64,000 nucleotides of DNA from Acinetobacter sp. NIPH 2100. GTDB lineage: Bacteria; Pseudomonadota; Gammaproteobacteria; Pseudomonadales; Moraxellaceae. The position numbers and the translations under genes were made by a program. Shown here one piece after another: positions 1-10,412 of this stretch. The notes below the pieces were generated by a model that saw only the letters and a list, made by a program, of their open reading frames with translations, ran no database searches and was not told the origin of the DNA. Location of the stretch: assembly GCF_000369805.1 (NCBI RefSeq), contig NZ_KB850224.1, forward strand, positions 1-64,000, given 5' to 3'. Position 1 is the first letter of the stretch; each line of letters begins with the position of its first letter.

Positions 1-128
1 CGAGAAATTTCTACCATTCAATCAATGAAATATTTTCGATTGATCAACCAGTAAAAATCCACACAAGTTGTTCTTCTATTCTCTTAATGATCTTCTCGAT
101 GATTCGTCATCATCAAGCTAGGTCGGCT
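1..128 (-). other. Leader of an rRNA operon whose 16S gene lies beyond the left edge
   Basis: Positions 1-94 are the exact reverse complement of 59099-59192, which is the leader just upstream of the 16S gene of the right-hand rRNA operon. A second rRNA operon therefore begins here on the minus strand and continues off the window. The shared block includes the boxA-like antitermination region (around 80-94 read on the minus strand) and the sequence expected to pair with the 16S trailer for RNase III processing. The remaining gene-free sequence between 157 and 379 shows nothing else I can name. Confidence 0.88.
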
Positions 129-156
129 ATATTACTCTAAATTTCTTTAAAGTCAA
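129..156 (-). promoter_or_regulatory. Promoter of the left rRNA operon
   Basis: Read on the minus strand there is a -35 hexamer TTGACT (complement of 151-156), a 16-base spacer and a -10 hexamer TAATAT (complement of 129-134). Transcription would start near 122 and enter the rrn leader. The hexamers differ from those of the right-hand operon (TTGCAC/TATAAT), although the leaders are identical downstream. Confidence 0.7.
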
Positions 157-379
157 CAGGTAATTTAGATATTTTCAAAACTTATTCTCAAACCCAAAAA
201 TTTAACCCTTAAGCCAAATCCTTGTTTCTCAACAAGTTTTTATCTGCATCACCGCCGATGGATGTGCATTCTACAGCATTTCCAACCAGACACAACCCCA
301 TTTTTTATTATTTTCTTTTGCATGTTTCTTTTTTCTACAAAACCAGTGTTTTCGTTGTTTTTATCAGCTATTTACGTAT

Positions 380-408
380 AAAAAGCAGGCTCATGGCCTG
401 CTTTTTAT
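380..408 (-). terminator. Terminator downstream of tyrS
   Basis: A GCAGGC/GCCTGC stem (385-390 with 396-401) is flanked by A and T runs, so it can work in both directions. It lies 16 bases after the tyrS stop and separates tyrS from the rrn promoter. Confidence 0.8.
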
Positions 409-423
409 TATTTTCTTTTCGAT

Positions 424-1659
<1,236 letters not shown>

Positions 1660-1717
1660 TTATTCAATTTGTGCGATATACTAACATTTTTTCAGCATCT
1701 TGCAGGATAAGTTGTAT

Positions 1718-2851
1718 ATGAGCGCAATCTATATTGGTGTAATGACAGGCACGAGCATGGATGGTGTTGATATTGTTGCAACTTCATTCGATCCTTTAAC
1801 ACTGCATGCTACGCTGACTGTACCTTTTGAGCCTGAATTACGCGATGAATTGATGGCATTAACGCTTCCAGACGACAATGAAATTGATCGTATGGGTAAA
1901 GCCGATGTCGCTTTGGCGCAAATGATTGGTCATGGCATCAATGAATTGATTGAAAAGAATAATTTAGATCGTACTCAAATTAAAGCCATTGGTTCGCATG
2001 GACAAACCATTCGCCATCGTCCTGAACACGGTTTTACCTTACAAATTGGTGACCCCAATATCATTACCGAAATCACGCAACTACCCGTTGTGTCTGATTT
2101 CCGTCGTCGTGATATGGCAGCAGGTGGCCAAGGTGCGCCTTTGGTGCCCGCCTTCCATCAAGCCTTATTCCTACATGACAGTATCCACCGTGTCATTTTA
2201 AACCTAGGTGGAATTGCAAACGTCAGTATGCTGCCTGCAAATGATTTAAACGGTGTATACGGCTTTGATACTGGCCCTGCCAACATTTTGATGGATGCAT
2301 GGTGCCATCGTCACACCGGACATCCTTATGATGAAAATGGCGATTGGGCGGCGTACGGTAATCCAGTGCGTTCATTATTAGATCGTTTACAGACCCATGA
2401 GTTTTTTGCCAAAGAACCCCCTAAAAGCACAGGACGCGAAGACTTTAATCTGGAATGGCTCGATGAACAGCTGAGTGATTGGCGCAGTGGTTTAGAGTAT
2501 GAAGAATTAGAAGATACGCCAGAGAATATTCAAGCAACTTTAATGAAACTCACCACACGTGCGATTAAGAAAGCAATTTATCGTAGCAAGGAATGGATGC
2601 CGACAGGTGAAATTTATGTCTGTGGTGGTGGTGCCTATAACTCGCATCTACTTGAACAACTGCGTTGGCGCCTACGTAAACATAATTGGTCCGTGCAAAC
2701 AACGGATGCGCTTGGCCTAGCACCAACTTGGGTGGAGGCAACTGCTTTTGCGTGGCTGGCGATGCGCTTCGTACAACAGCTGAGTGGCAATTTACCCGCT
2801 GTGACAGGGGCAGCTGGGGATCGTATCCTTGGAACAATAACCACGGTATAA
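1718..2851 (+). CDS. anmK: Anhydro-N-acetylmuramic acid kinase
   Basis: Phosphorylates 1,6-anhydro-MurNAc released in cell-wall recycling, giving MurNAc-6-phosphate. The 377-residue protein has the N-terminal phosphate-binding signature GTSMDGVD, the LNLGGIANVS strand and the FDTGPAN segment typical of AnmK, and ends in an ILGTITTV tail. The start is the ATG at 1718, seven bases after AGGATAAG. A strong terminator follows within 10 bases, so it is probably transcribed alone. The divergent neighbour tyrS is unrelated. mpl (40.05 kb) and the lytic transglycosylase (44.5 kb) act in the same cell-wall turnover field. Confidence 0.96.
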   Translation: MSAIYIGVMTGTSMDGVDIVATSFDPLTLHATLTVPFEPELRDELMALTLPDDNEIDRMGKADVALAQMIGHGINELIEKNNLDRTQIKAIGSHGQTIRHRPEHGFTLQIGDPNIITEITQLPVVSDFRRRDMAAGGQGAPLVPAFHQALFLHDSIHRVILNLGGIANVSMLPANDLNGVYGFDTGPANILMDAWCHRHTGHPYDENGDWAAYGNPVRSLLDRLQTHEFFAKEPPKSTGREDFNLEWLDEQLSDWRSGLEYEELEDTPENIQATLMKLTTRAIKKAIYRSKEWMPTGEIYVCGGGAYNSHLLEQLRWRLRKHNWSVQTTDALGLAPTWVEATAFAWLAMRFVQQLSGNLPAVTGAAGDRILGTITTV

Positions 2852-2859
2852 AGCAGAAA

Positions 2860-2886
2860 AGCTTCTCAATTGGAGAAGCTTTTTTT
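2860..2886. terminator. Terminator between anmK and erpA
   Basis: An AGCTTCTC/GAGAAGCT stem (2860-2867 with 2873-2880) with a five-base loop is followed by a T run. It sits between converging genes and could serve both. Confidence 0.85.
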
Positions 2887-2900
2887 ATATCTAGAATCTG

Positions 2901-3236
2901 TTAGATCGAGAACGATGAACCACAGCCACAGGTTGTCGTCGCATTTGGGTTCTGGATCACAAAGCGTGAACCTTCCAGTCCTTCAAGGTAATCAACAACT
3001 GAGCCGATCAAATACTGGTAGCTTAAAGAATCGACCAACATTTTTACATCGCCATTCATGAACTCAGCATCATCTTCATTGACGCTTTCAGCGAAATTAA
3101 AGCCATAAGAGAATCCTGAACATCCACCACCTGTTACATAGACACGTAACATAAGGTCGTTATTCCCTTCACTTTCGCGCAGTTGGCGAACTTTTTTGGC
3201 AGCATTATCTGACAATTCTAGAGCTTGGGCGTTCAT
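2901..3236 (-). CDS. erpA: Iron-sulfur cluster insertion protein ErpA (A-type carrier)
   Basis: Small A-type carrier that delivers Fe-S clusters to apoproteins. The 111-residue product has the three cluster-binding cysteines in their usual setting, one in GGGCSGF and two in the C-terminal CGCGSS; its tail CGCGSSFSI matches ErpA rather than IscA or SufA. I chose the ATG at 3236, which has GAGGA about ten bases upstream; the in-frame ATG three codons earlier overlaps that ribosome binding site. It stands alone, away from any isc or suf genes, which is usual for erpA. Confidence 0.95.
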   Translation of the reverse strand: MNAQALELSDNAAKKVRQLRESEGNNDLMLRVYVTGGGCSGFSYGFNFAESVNEDDAEFMNGDVKMLVDSLSYQYLIGSVVDYLEGLEGSRFVIQNPNATTTCGCGSSFSI

Positions 3237-3358
3237 GATGCACATTCCTCAGACTTCAATACGTCTTTAATAAATAAAAGACCTGATATTTAGTATAGCA
3301 TACTCAATATCGGGTCTGTATTTGAAGTTTAAAGTCCTGTTAATGACTTTTTACAAGA

Positions 3359-4363
3359 TTATTTATAGTTCTCATCTTGTAGACCACATTCAAAGTTCTT
3401 TGCATCTTCGCGGCAACGGAATTGCCATAACAATTTCATCATTCGCTTGTCATAAATGCCTTTTGCAGTCAGATTAATACGAGCTTCGCGCATCAACTTT
3501 TGATAGCCTGGTTTGTCAGACGCTGGTACTTCCATCCAATATTTTTGTGGAATATCTGCTTTCATTTTCCCAAGAATCGTAAATGCACGTGGTAACTGTG
3601 CTTTGACCCATTCTCTTGATTTTTGACCAAAACCAGCAGGGAATTTATCTGGATGAATAATTAAATTACCTGTCACTTGTAGAATTGGGTAATTCACAAT
3701 CGCACCTTTGGTCCCCAAGCCCTTATACAATTCTAAAGGTTTGAATGCTGCCGCTGGCGCGCCAATAATATCGACCTGACCATTGTTAAACTTTGCACCA
3801 AAGTTGGTGATATCTGAACTGACCGCTTGTGCACCGACTTGCGAAGCCATAATTTTTTGGGCTTCGTCATAATCTAAAACGGCGATTTTCTTGCCAGCAG
3901 CTTTAGCCACCGTATTGATATTACGGTCATTGACCAGCAAATAGGCATCGCCAACAGGAATAACCCCAACGACTTCATATTTACCATTCACCATCGCTTT
4001 GGCAAAAGCTGGACTCGCCAAACCTTGCATCACCTTCACAGCAAGCTTAAGGTCGGTAATTGCACCGATCGCATCCAATGATCCAGTAAATGGGTTGAAC
4101 TGGCGACCACGCATACCTGTGATACTGACGCCATCACATTTACCCGCTTTAAAGTCTTCTGCGATTACAGCTTCATTGGTCGCGACTTTTAGTTCAATAT
4201 CAGCACCCCATGTTTTTGCGGCAAGCTGATAATCCTTCATTAATGCATAGACATCGCCACTTTTACCCACGATATCGAATACACAAATTGTTTGTTTTGC
4301 CTGAGCGCCTACAGATACCGCAGCGATACCTGTTGCGAGTAATAATGTTTTAAACCATTGCAT
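3359..4363 (-). CDS. AdeT-family putative periplasmic solute-binding protein, copy 1
   Basis: 334 residues with a signal peptide (about 1-23, ending AQA) followed by the family opening QTICVFDIVGKSGD. It resembles the AdeT1/AdeT2 proteins of Acinetobacter, often labelled as an aminoglycoside RND efflux pump. It has no membrane segments beyond the signal, so it cannot be an RND pump; it looks like a periplasmic binding-protein fold, with the segments GKCDGVSITGMRGRQ and DEAQKIMASQVGAQAV and a C-terminal cysteine pair. It is the most diverged of four tandem paralogues. Start at 4363, after AGGAAAA. Ligand unknown. Confidence 0.85.
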   Translation of the reverse strand: MQWFKTLLLATGIAAVSVGAQAKQTICVFDIVGKSGDVYALMKDYQLAAKTWGADIELKVATNEAVIAEDFKAGKCDGVSITGMRGRQFNPFTGSLDAIGAITDLKLAVKVMQGLASPAFAKAMVNGKYEVVGVIPVGDAYLLVNDRNINTVAKAAGKKIAVLDYDEAQKIMASQVGAQAVSSDITNFGAKFNNGQVDIIGAPAAAFKPLELYKGLGTKGAIVNYPILQVTGNLIIHPDKFPAGFGQKSREWVKAQLPRAFTILGKMKADIPQKYWMEVPASDKPGYQKLMREARINLTAKGIYDKRMMKLLWQFRCREDAKNFECGLQDENYK

Positions 4364-4602
4364 TTTATTTTTCCTTTGCATCTATGCTGATTGTTGTTGC
4401 ATCGCACCCAAAAATTAAAGAATTACCTTACATCCTGCTCTGGGTTTTCAAATGAAAATATGTTTTTGTTCAATCATGTCCAATCTTCCCGATTAAAACA
4501 TATTTTAAATCTTCAAGATTTCATTTGGCTTTTTATATATGAATATGATTACGATCTTTCAAAATAAAGACAATGACTCAAATGACAAAGCCTAAAAAAC
4601 AA

Positions 4603-4626
4603 AAAGCCTAGATGAATCTAGGCTTT
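4603..4626 (-). terminator. Terminator after AdeT copy 2
   Basis: A ten-base-pair stem (4603-4612 with 4617-4626), loop TGAA, is followed on the minus strand by a T-rich run (complement of 4596-4605). It lies 26 bases after the stop at 4652. Confidence 0.8.
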
Positions 4627-4651
4627 AAGTGTGATATATCGCAATTACTGA

Positions 4652-5659
4652 TTATTCACCAGGTAATGCACATTCAAAGTTTGCTTTATCGACTGAACAA
4701 CGCGCTTTTTTCAATACAGACATCATACCAGCATCGTAAATACCACGTTTAGTCATTTCTAAACGGCCATCACGCATTAATTTTTGATATTTCAATTTGT
4801 CTTCAGGCGTTAAATTCATTTTGTATTTCGCTGGGATTTCAGCTTCATAACGCTTGATCATTGCAAAGCTCTTTGGAAGTTGCTTCACAAAGTAATCACG
4901 CGATTTTTGACCAAAACCTGCTGGGAATTTTTCTGGACGTAAAACCAGATCCGCTGTTACTTGGAGTACAGGGAAGTTAAACATCGCACCGTTAGTACCC
5001 AAACCTTTGCTTAATTCTAATGGCTTGTAGGCATAAGCAGGCGCACCAACCATATCCACTTGACCATTGTTAAATTTAGCAGCGAAGTTAGAGATATCAG
5101 AAAGTACGGCTTGCGCGCCTACGCGTTGTACCATGATTTTTTGTGCATCGTCATAACCCAATACTGCGAATTTTTTACCCGCTGCTTTTTCAATTGAGTT
5201 AATGCTCTTGTCACGTACGAAAATGTATGCCGCACCCAATGGCGCAATACCACCGATTTCATACTTGTTACCACCCAAGTTGGTGGTCATTTTTGCTGCA
5301 TTACGTGCATCTAATACATACGTAATCGCACGTTGAGCGATTTCATTGCTTGGTGCACCGCCCAATGAATCCACTGAACCAGCAAACTTGTTATATGGAC
5401 GAGCACGCATAGCGGTCATTGCAACAGCAGCACATTTACCCGCTTTAAAGTTGTTGTCTGCAACCTGTTCATCCGTGATTGCAAGTAGATTGACTTCAGC
5501 GCCCCAGCCTTTCGCTGCGAGTGCCCAGTCTTGCATCATTTTGTATGATTCACCTGACTTTCCTAATAAGTCGAATACACACACGTCAATTGCTGCTTGA
5601 GTAGAAGCAGATACACCTAAGATCGAAGTTGCTGCAATAGCAAGTGCAATTTTTTTCAT
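4652..5659 (-). CDS. AdeT-family putative periplasmic solute-binding protein, copy 2
   Basis: 335 residues: a lysine-led signal peptide (1 to about 23, ending TQA), then the family core IDVCVFDLLGKSGESYK, a GKCAAVAMTAMRARPYNKF segment, DDAQKIMVQRVGAQAV and the tail KANFECALPGE. Copies 2-4 are much closer to each other than to copy 1. I chose the ATG at 5659, nine bases after GAAGGG, over longer in-frame starts that overlap this site. Its own terminator follows, so the four paralogues are probably separate units. An AAAATAGAG hairpin lies about 70 bases upstream. Biochemical role unknown. Confidence 0.86.
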   Translation of the reverse strand: MKKIALAIAATSILGVSASTQAAIDVCVFDLLGKSGESYKMMQDWALAAKGWGAEVNLLAITDEQVADNNFKAGKCAAVAMTAMRARPYNKFAGSVDSLGGAPSNEIAQRAITYVLDARNAAKMTTNLGGNKYEIGGIAPLGAAYIFVRDKSINSIEKAAGKKFAVLGYDDAQKIMVQRVGAQAVLSDISNFAAKFNNGQVDMVGAPAYAYKPLELSKGLGTNGAMFNFPVLQVTADLVLRPEKFPAGFGQKSRDYFVKQLPKSFAMIKRYEAEIPAKYKMNLTPEDKLKYQKLMRDGRLEMTKRGIYDAGMMSVLKKARCSVDKANFECALPGE

Positions 5660-5730
5660 ATTTTTCATCCCTTCACAAACTTTATGTTTGTCTCCTTGTT
5701 CGAAGCAAATATTAATCATGTTTTCTGAAA

Positions 5731-5756
5731 AAAAATAGAGCTTATACTCTATTTTT
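5731..5756. promoter_or_regulatory. Inverted repeat upstream of AdeT copy 2
   Basis: AAAAATAGAG (5731-5740) pairs with CTCTATTTTT (5747-5756) around a six-base loop. A nearly identical hairpin lies at 8171-8194, at the same distance upstream of AdeT copy 4. It could be an operator or leader hairpin; it could also be a distant terminator for copy 3, which ends 120 bases away. Confidence 0.5.
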
Positions 5757-5876
5757 ATATCTGGTTTGTATATTTTTTACCCTGTTTTATCTATTTCTAT
5801 TATTTTCATAGGCAAATTTGTTATATATGCCTACCTTTGTTTATAGATTTATTTTTTTGTACTGCTGTTCTCCTTG

Positions 5877-6878
5877 TTATTCACCACTCAAAGTACACTC
5901 AAAGTTTGTCCGTTCAACCGTACAACGGGCACGCTTCAGTACATTCATCATACTAGCATCGTACACGCCTTGCTTGGTTAAATTCATACGACCATCACGT
6001 AACATTTTTTGATAACGGACTTTATCTTCGTTCGACAAGGTAATTTTTTTCGCGTTCATTCCTGCTTCTAAACGTTGCACCATGGCAAAGTTACTTGGCA
6101 ATTTATTGACGAACCATTGTCGAGATTGTGGACCAAATCCATTCGGGAATTGGCTTGGACGGATAATCAAGTCACCAGTAATATTCACCACAGGAAAATT
6201 AAACAGCGCGCCATTGGCTAAGCCTTTACTAATTTCGAGCGGCTTATAGGCATATGCGGGTGCTGCAATCACATCCACCTGACCACTATTAAATTTTTTC
6301 ACAAAATCAGAGATATCAGATGGGACAGCGACCAGATCTATGCTTTCAACAATGGTTTTTTGTGCTTGATCATAATGTAAATACGCAAATTTTCGGCCTT
6401 TGGCTTTTTCAATGGTATCGATCTTTTTGTCGCGAACAAAGATATACGCCAACCCCACTTGGATAATCCCTGCGACTTCAAATTTATCACCATTGACCGT
6501 TGCGGTTAGACGATGTTGATTGCGTTTATCCAGTACATAAGTAATCGCCTTTTGTGCAATGGCATTACTGGTGACTGCGCCAACCGCATCGACAGAACCT
6601 GCAAATTTATTATATTTACGTGCACGCATGGAGGTCATATACACGCCATCACATTTGCCTGCATCGAAATCTTTTTCCGCTTTTTCTTCATCTTGATAAG
6701 GAATTAATTCTACATCACCTTGCCATGTTTTAGAGGCAAGCTTCCATTCTTCAATCAGTTTATAAGACTCCCCAGCCTTACCCAATAAATCAAAAACACA
6801 AATTTGTTGTTTTGCCTGTACAGGAGTAGTCATGACAAATAGAGCCGCAGCACTCAATGCCCAAAGTCCTTTTTTCAT
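5877..6878 (-). CDS. AdeT-family putative periplasmic solute-binding protein, copy 3
   Basis: 333 residues with a signal peptide (about 1-22, ending VQA), then QQICVFDLLGKAGESYK, GKCDGVYMTSMRARKYNKF and the ending RTNFECTLSGE. It keeps the cysteine near the N-terminus of the mature protein, the GKCDG cysteine and the two C-terminal cysteines, so disulfides are likely. In the segment corresponding to VGAQAVLSDIS of its neighbours it reads IDLVAVPSDIS, so this part has diverged. Start at 6878 with AAGGG upstream. It is flanked by paralogues with gaps of about 200 bases. Confidence 0.85.
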   Translation of the reverse strand: MKKGLWALSAAALFVMTTPVQAKQQICVFDLLGKAGESYKLIEEWKLASKTWQGDVELIPYQDEEKAEKDFDAGKCDGVYMTSMRARKYNKFAGSVDAVGAVTSNAIAQKAITYVLDKRNQHRLTATVNGDKFEVAGIIQVGLAYIFVRDKKIDTIEKAKGRKFAYLHYDQAQKTIVESIDLVAVPSDISDFVKKFNSGQVDVIAAPAYAYKPLEISKGLANGALFNFPVVNITGDLIIRPSQFPNGFGPQSRQWFVNKLPSNFAMVQRLEAGMNAKKITLSNEDKVRYQKMLRDGRMNLTKQGVYDASMMNVLKRARCTVERTNFECTLSGE

Positions 6879-7082
6879 CTCGTTTTCCCTTATTTTACTA
6901 TCTTGCACAATTTTCCATCAGTGCTCGATAAATATAGTCAGCTTTTGCCTAAATGCATAGCGCTTTTATATACATACATCGGGTTTTCATTGGTTTTAAC
7001 AATCTTGATCACATTTTAATTTTTTAGGCCAATATCGACTCAAAAGGAAGATGGTGAACATCTTACCCCTCTGTATCTGAGT

Positions 7083-8090
7083 TTATTCACCACCTAAGGT
7101 ACATTCAAAATTGGTCCGATCCACGGTGCAACGCGCACGTTTGAGTACGTTCATCATGGTGGCATCGTAAATACCACGTTTGGTCAATCCCATTCGTGCT
7201 TCACGCAGGATTTGCTGATAACGGGTTTTATCTTCAGTGCTGAGATTCATTTTGTATTTGGTGGGCAATTCTGATTCAAGACGTTGGATCAGAGCAAAAT
7301 TGGTATTGAGACGACCTAAGAACCATGTACGGGAGTTTTGCCCAAAATTACTGGAGAATTTTTCAGGGCGAATAATCAAATCCATGGTCATATTCACAGC
7401 GGGAAAGGTAATAATCGCTCCATCATTGCCCAATCCTTTATGCAACTCTAATGGTTTATAGGCATACGCGGGTGCAGCCATAATATCGGCCTGTCCATTA
7501 TTAAACCTTTTGGCGATATCAGACACATCGGCAAGGACCGCTTGCCCTCCCAAACTTTTGACCACAATTTTTTGTGCTTCATCATACCCAAGCACAGCAA
7601 ATTTCTTGCCTCTGATTTGCTCAATGGTATTCATTTTCTTGTCTTTGACAAAAATATAAGCCAAACCAATTTGCGAAATTCCAGCGACTTCATAGTTTTC
7701 ATGATCCACAGTACTGATTAAACGGCGCTGATTGCGCTTATCCAAAGCAAAACTAATCGCTTTCTGTGCAATGGCATAACTCGGAACAGCACCAATGGCA
7801 TCAATTGAACCTGCAAATTTGTTATAACGGCGTGCACGCATGGAGGTCATATACACGCCATCGCATTTGCCTTGTTCAAAATCATTTTCAGCCAGTGCTT
7901 CATTCTGGTAACTGATCAAATAACTATCACCACGCCAAGCTTTCGCTGCTAAAGCCCATTCCTCCATGGCCTTATAAGCCTCTCCTGATTTGCCAAGCAG
8001 ATCAAAAACACAAATCTTGGTCGCTGCCTGTGTTTCAGTATGCGCGCCCAAAAACAGCATTGCCCCCAATGCAAGAATTCCCTTCTTCAT
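7083..8090 (-). CDS. AdeT-family putative periplasmic solute-binding protein, copy 4
   Basis: 335 residues; signal peptide of about 22 residues (MKKGILALGAMLFLG, ending TQA), then TKICVFDLLGKSGEAYK, GKCDGVYMTSMRARRYNKF, DEAQKIVVKSLGGQAV and the tail RTNFECTLGGE. It is closest to copy 3 by eye. The start is the ATG at 8090 with AGG about ten bases upstream. It is divergent from yheS. A hairpin at 8171-8194 sits in its promoter or leader region. No transporter permease is encoded beside any of the four copies, so a partner, if any, lies elsewhere. Confidence 0.86.
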   Translation of the reverse strand: MKKGILALGAMLFLGAHTETQAATKICVFDLLGKSGEAYKAMEEWALAAKAWRGDSYLISYQNEALAENDFEQGKCDGVYMTSMRARRYNKFAGSIDAIGAVPSYAIAQKAISFALDKRNQRRLISTVDHENYEVAGISQIGLAYIFVKDKKMNTIEQIRGKKFAVLGYDEAQKIVVKSLGGQAVLADVSDIAKRFNNGQADIMAAPAYAYKPLELHKGLGNDGAIITFPAVNMTMDLIIRPEKFSSNFGQNSRTWFLGRLNTNFALIQRLESELPTKYKMNLSTEDKTRYQQILREARMGLTKRGIYDATMMNVLKRARCTVDRTNFECTLGGE

Positions 8091-8170
8091 CCTTAAATCC
8101 TATTGCTGTACTTTTAGCCTAATTACTTATTTTTTCATATAATTTAAATGATAATCTGATTCACGTCACA

Positions 8171-8194
8171 AAAATAGAGCTTTTGCTCTATTTT
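8171..8194. promoter_or_regulatory. Inverted repeat upstream of AdeT copy 4
   Basis: AAAATAGAGC (8171-8180) pairs with GCTCTATTTT (8185-8194) around TTTT. It lies between two divergent genes, so a terminator role is unlikely here. It matches the hairpin upstream of AdeT copy 2, which suggests a shared regulatory site. Confidence 0.5.
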
Positions 8195-8303
8195 GTAATT
8201 AATTGAGCTGCTCAATCCAAACAACTTGATCTTCAATATAAAAATTTGCATTCATGGGCGATCACCTTAAAATGCAGCTATCTATTCGCTATTTTGCATA
8301 CTC

Positions 8304-10226
8304 ATGATCCAGTTTGACCAAGTTTCATTACGCCGCGGTGGGCGTGTTCTGTTCCAAAAAGCATCGATGCAGCTCCATCCAGGTTGGAAAATTGGTCTCA
8401 CAGGGGTAAATGGTGCAGGTAAATCAACTTTATTTGCTGCATTTCTGGGTGACTTGGTCGCAGATGAGGGCAATCTGACCCGCCCAGCAGTCTGGACTGT
8501 TGCGCATATGGCGCAAGAAATTAAAGCCTTAGAAATGCCAGCGATTGATTTTGTCTTGTCTGGCGATGAAGAATATTGGGACATTCAAGAAAAATTAGCG
8601 CATCCAGATCAACTCAGTAATGATGAGTTGGCTCAACTTCATGGCCGTTTTGATGAAATTCATGGCTATGCTGCGCCTGCCAAAGCTGCACAACTTATGG
8701 CTGGACTCGGTTTTCTGGATAATCAAATCCGTTTAAATGTGGCGAGCTTCTCTGGCGGCTGGCGTATGCGTTTAAATCTTGCACGTACCTTGATGAGCCG
8801 TTCAGACTTCTTATTACTGGATGAGCCAACCAACCACTTAGACTTAGATGCAATCTTGTGGTTAGAAGACTGGCTTAAAGCGTATGAAGGCACACTGGTT
8901 CTAATTTCACATGACCGTGATTTCCTCGATGCCATTACTGACCATATTCTGCATATTGAAAATCAGGAACTGACGCTATATACGGGCAACTATTCAACCT
9001 TTGAAACCACACGTAGCGAACGTTTAGCACAACAACAACAAGCGTTTGAGAAACAGCAAGAAACGCGAGCACATTTACAGAAATTTATTGATCGTTTTAA
9101 GGCAAAAGCGACTAAGGCCCGCCAAGCACAAAGCCGTATCAAGCAACTTGAGCGGATGCAACAACTTGCTCCCGCACATGTCGATACACCGTTTACCTTT
9201 AGTTTCCGTGAACCGACCAAAATGAGTTCACCATTGCTAAGTTTAGATGCAGCCACGATTGGTTATGGCGATAAAATGATTGCCGAAAAGATTCGTCTGC
9301 AAATCACCCCAAGTTCACGTATCGGTTTATTAGGGATGAATGGTGCAGGTAAATCAACGCTGATCAAAACTTTGGTCGGGGATTTGCCACTTTTGGCTGG
9401 TGAACGTAAGGCTTCTGAACTGCTCAATATTGGTTATTTTGCTCAGCATCAAATGGATGCATTAGATGCCAATGCCAGTCCAATGCTGCAACTGGCCCGT
9501 ATTGCCGACAAAAAAATCAGTGAAGCTGCATTACGCGCCTTTCTAGGTGGATTTGGTTTTAGCGGTGAACGTATGGACACACCGTGTGAAAGCTTCTCTG
9601 GCGGTGAACGCGCGCGTCTCGCTTTGGCCCTTATTGTATGGTTACGTCCGAATGTTTTGATCCTAGATGAGCCAACCAACCATTTGGATTTGGATATGCG
9701 CCATGCCCTAACAATGGCATTGCAAGATTTTGAAGGGGCTGTAGTTCTGGTTTCGCACGAACGTCAGTTGATTGCTAGTGTTTGTGATGACCTGCTGTTA
9801 GTTCATGCCGGTCAATGCACTGAATTTGAGGGTGATTTGCAAGACTACGCCAAATGGTTACGTGAAGCACGCCAGCAACAAATCAATGCGCAGAATGCAT
9901 CACAGCAGCAACCAGTAAATACCCCAGCTGGAAAAGTTGACAAAGAAGCGCAACGTAAAGAGACTGCCCGCCGCCGTGAATTGACTCGTCCAATTCGTAA
10001 AAATATTGAAAAAGTCGAAGCTCAAATTGAAAAGGTTCAGCCTCGCTTAGCCGAAATTGAACATGCGTTGGCAGACAGTGCACTGTATGATGCCAATCGC
10101 AAAGATGATTTGATCAAGCTGATGAATGAACAAAATGAACTGAAGGCCAAGTTGGAACAGTATGAAGAACAGCTGTTAGAGCTGATGATGGAACTGGAAG
10201 AATTAGAAGGTTCCTTTACTGACTAA
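8304..10226 (+). CDS. yheS: ABC-F family ATPase, YheS type
   Basis: 640 residues with two ABC ATPase domains and no membrane segments, the ABC-F layout of ribosome-associated translation factors. Walker A motifs are GVNGAGKS (about residue 34) and GMNGAGKS (about 345); signatures are FSGGWRMRL and FSGGERARL; both Walker B regions read LLLDEPTNHLDLD or similar. Between the domains is the charged ABC-F linker, and residues 520-635 form a coiled-coil tail. Length and sequence match E. coli YheS closely from end to end, better than Uup, EttA or YbiT. Translation factor or ribosome-assembly roles are family knowledge, not visible here. Confidence 0.92.
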   Translation: MIQFDQVSLRRGGRVLFQKASMQLHPGWKIGLTGVNGAGKSTLFAAFLGDLVADEGNLTRPAVWTVAHMAQEIKALEMPAIDFVLSGDEEYWDIQEKLAHPDQLSNDELAQLHGRFDEIHGYAAPAKAAQLMAGLGFLDNQIRLNVASFSGGWRMRLNLARTLMSRSDFLLLDEPTNHLDLDAILWLEDWLKAYEGTLVLISHDRDFLDAITDHILHIENQELTLYTGNYSTFETTRSERLAQQQQAFEKQQETRAHLQKFIDRFKAKATKARQAQSRIKQLERMQQLAPAHVDTPFTFSFREPTKMSSPLLSLDAATIGYGDKMIAEKIRLQITPSSRIGLLGMNGAGKSTLIKTLVGDLPLLAGERKASELLNIGYFAQHQMDALDANASPMLQLARIADKKISEAALRAFLGGFGFSGERMDTPCESFSGGERARLALALIVWLRPNVLILDEPTNHLDLDMRHALTMALQDFEGAVVLVSHERQLIASVCDDLLLVHAGQCTEFEGDLQDYAKWLREARQQQINAQNASQQQPVNTPAGKVDKEAQRKETARRRELTRPIRKNIEKVEAQIEKVQPRLAEIEHALADSALYDANRKDDLIKLMNEQNELKAKLEQYEEQLLELMMELEELEGSFTD

Positions 10227-10234
10227 GTTCGGAA

Positions 10235-10273
10235 TTGATCCATACATGCTCATTTGTAGCATGTATGGATCAA
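10235..10273. terminator. Long perfect hairpin after yheS, without a T run
   Basis: A perfect 16-base-pair stem (10235-10250 with 10258-10273) with a seven-base loop starts nine bases after the yheS stop. The following bases are GCGTATA, not a T run, so this is not a standard intrinsic terminator. It may stabilise the 3' end or terminate weakly. Confidence 0.5.
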
Positions 10274-10412
10274 GCGTATACCTTCAAATAATCCTTCATT
10301 AGTTTGATCTAAAAGGGATGCAGATACTTAAAAACACTATGAATATCATTAAAAGTGTCATGAATTTGTCGATAATTTAAGATAAGGTAAAAATTGGAAT
10401 TTTCTCAGAAAA

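Noticed and set aside
3359..8090. Reading the four AdeT-type genes as an antibiotic efflux operon
   Set aside because: The proteins have only a signal peptide as hydrophobic segment and no pump or outer-membrane partner is nearby.
8144..8162. Possible Fur box upstream of AdeT copy 4
   Set aside because: Only about 12 of 19 positions match and the right half does not fit, well below the site at 11261.
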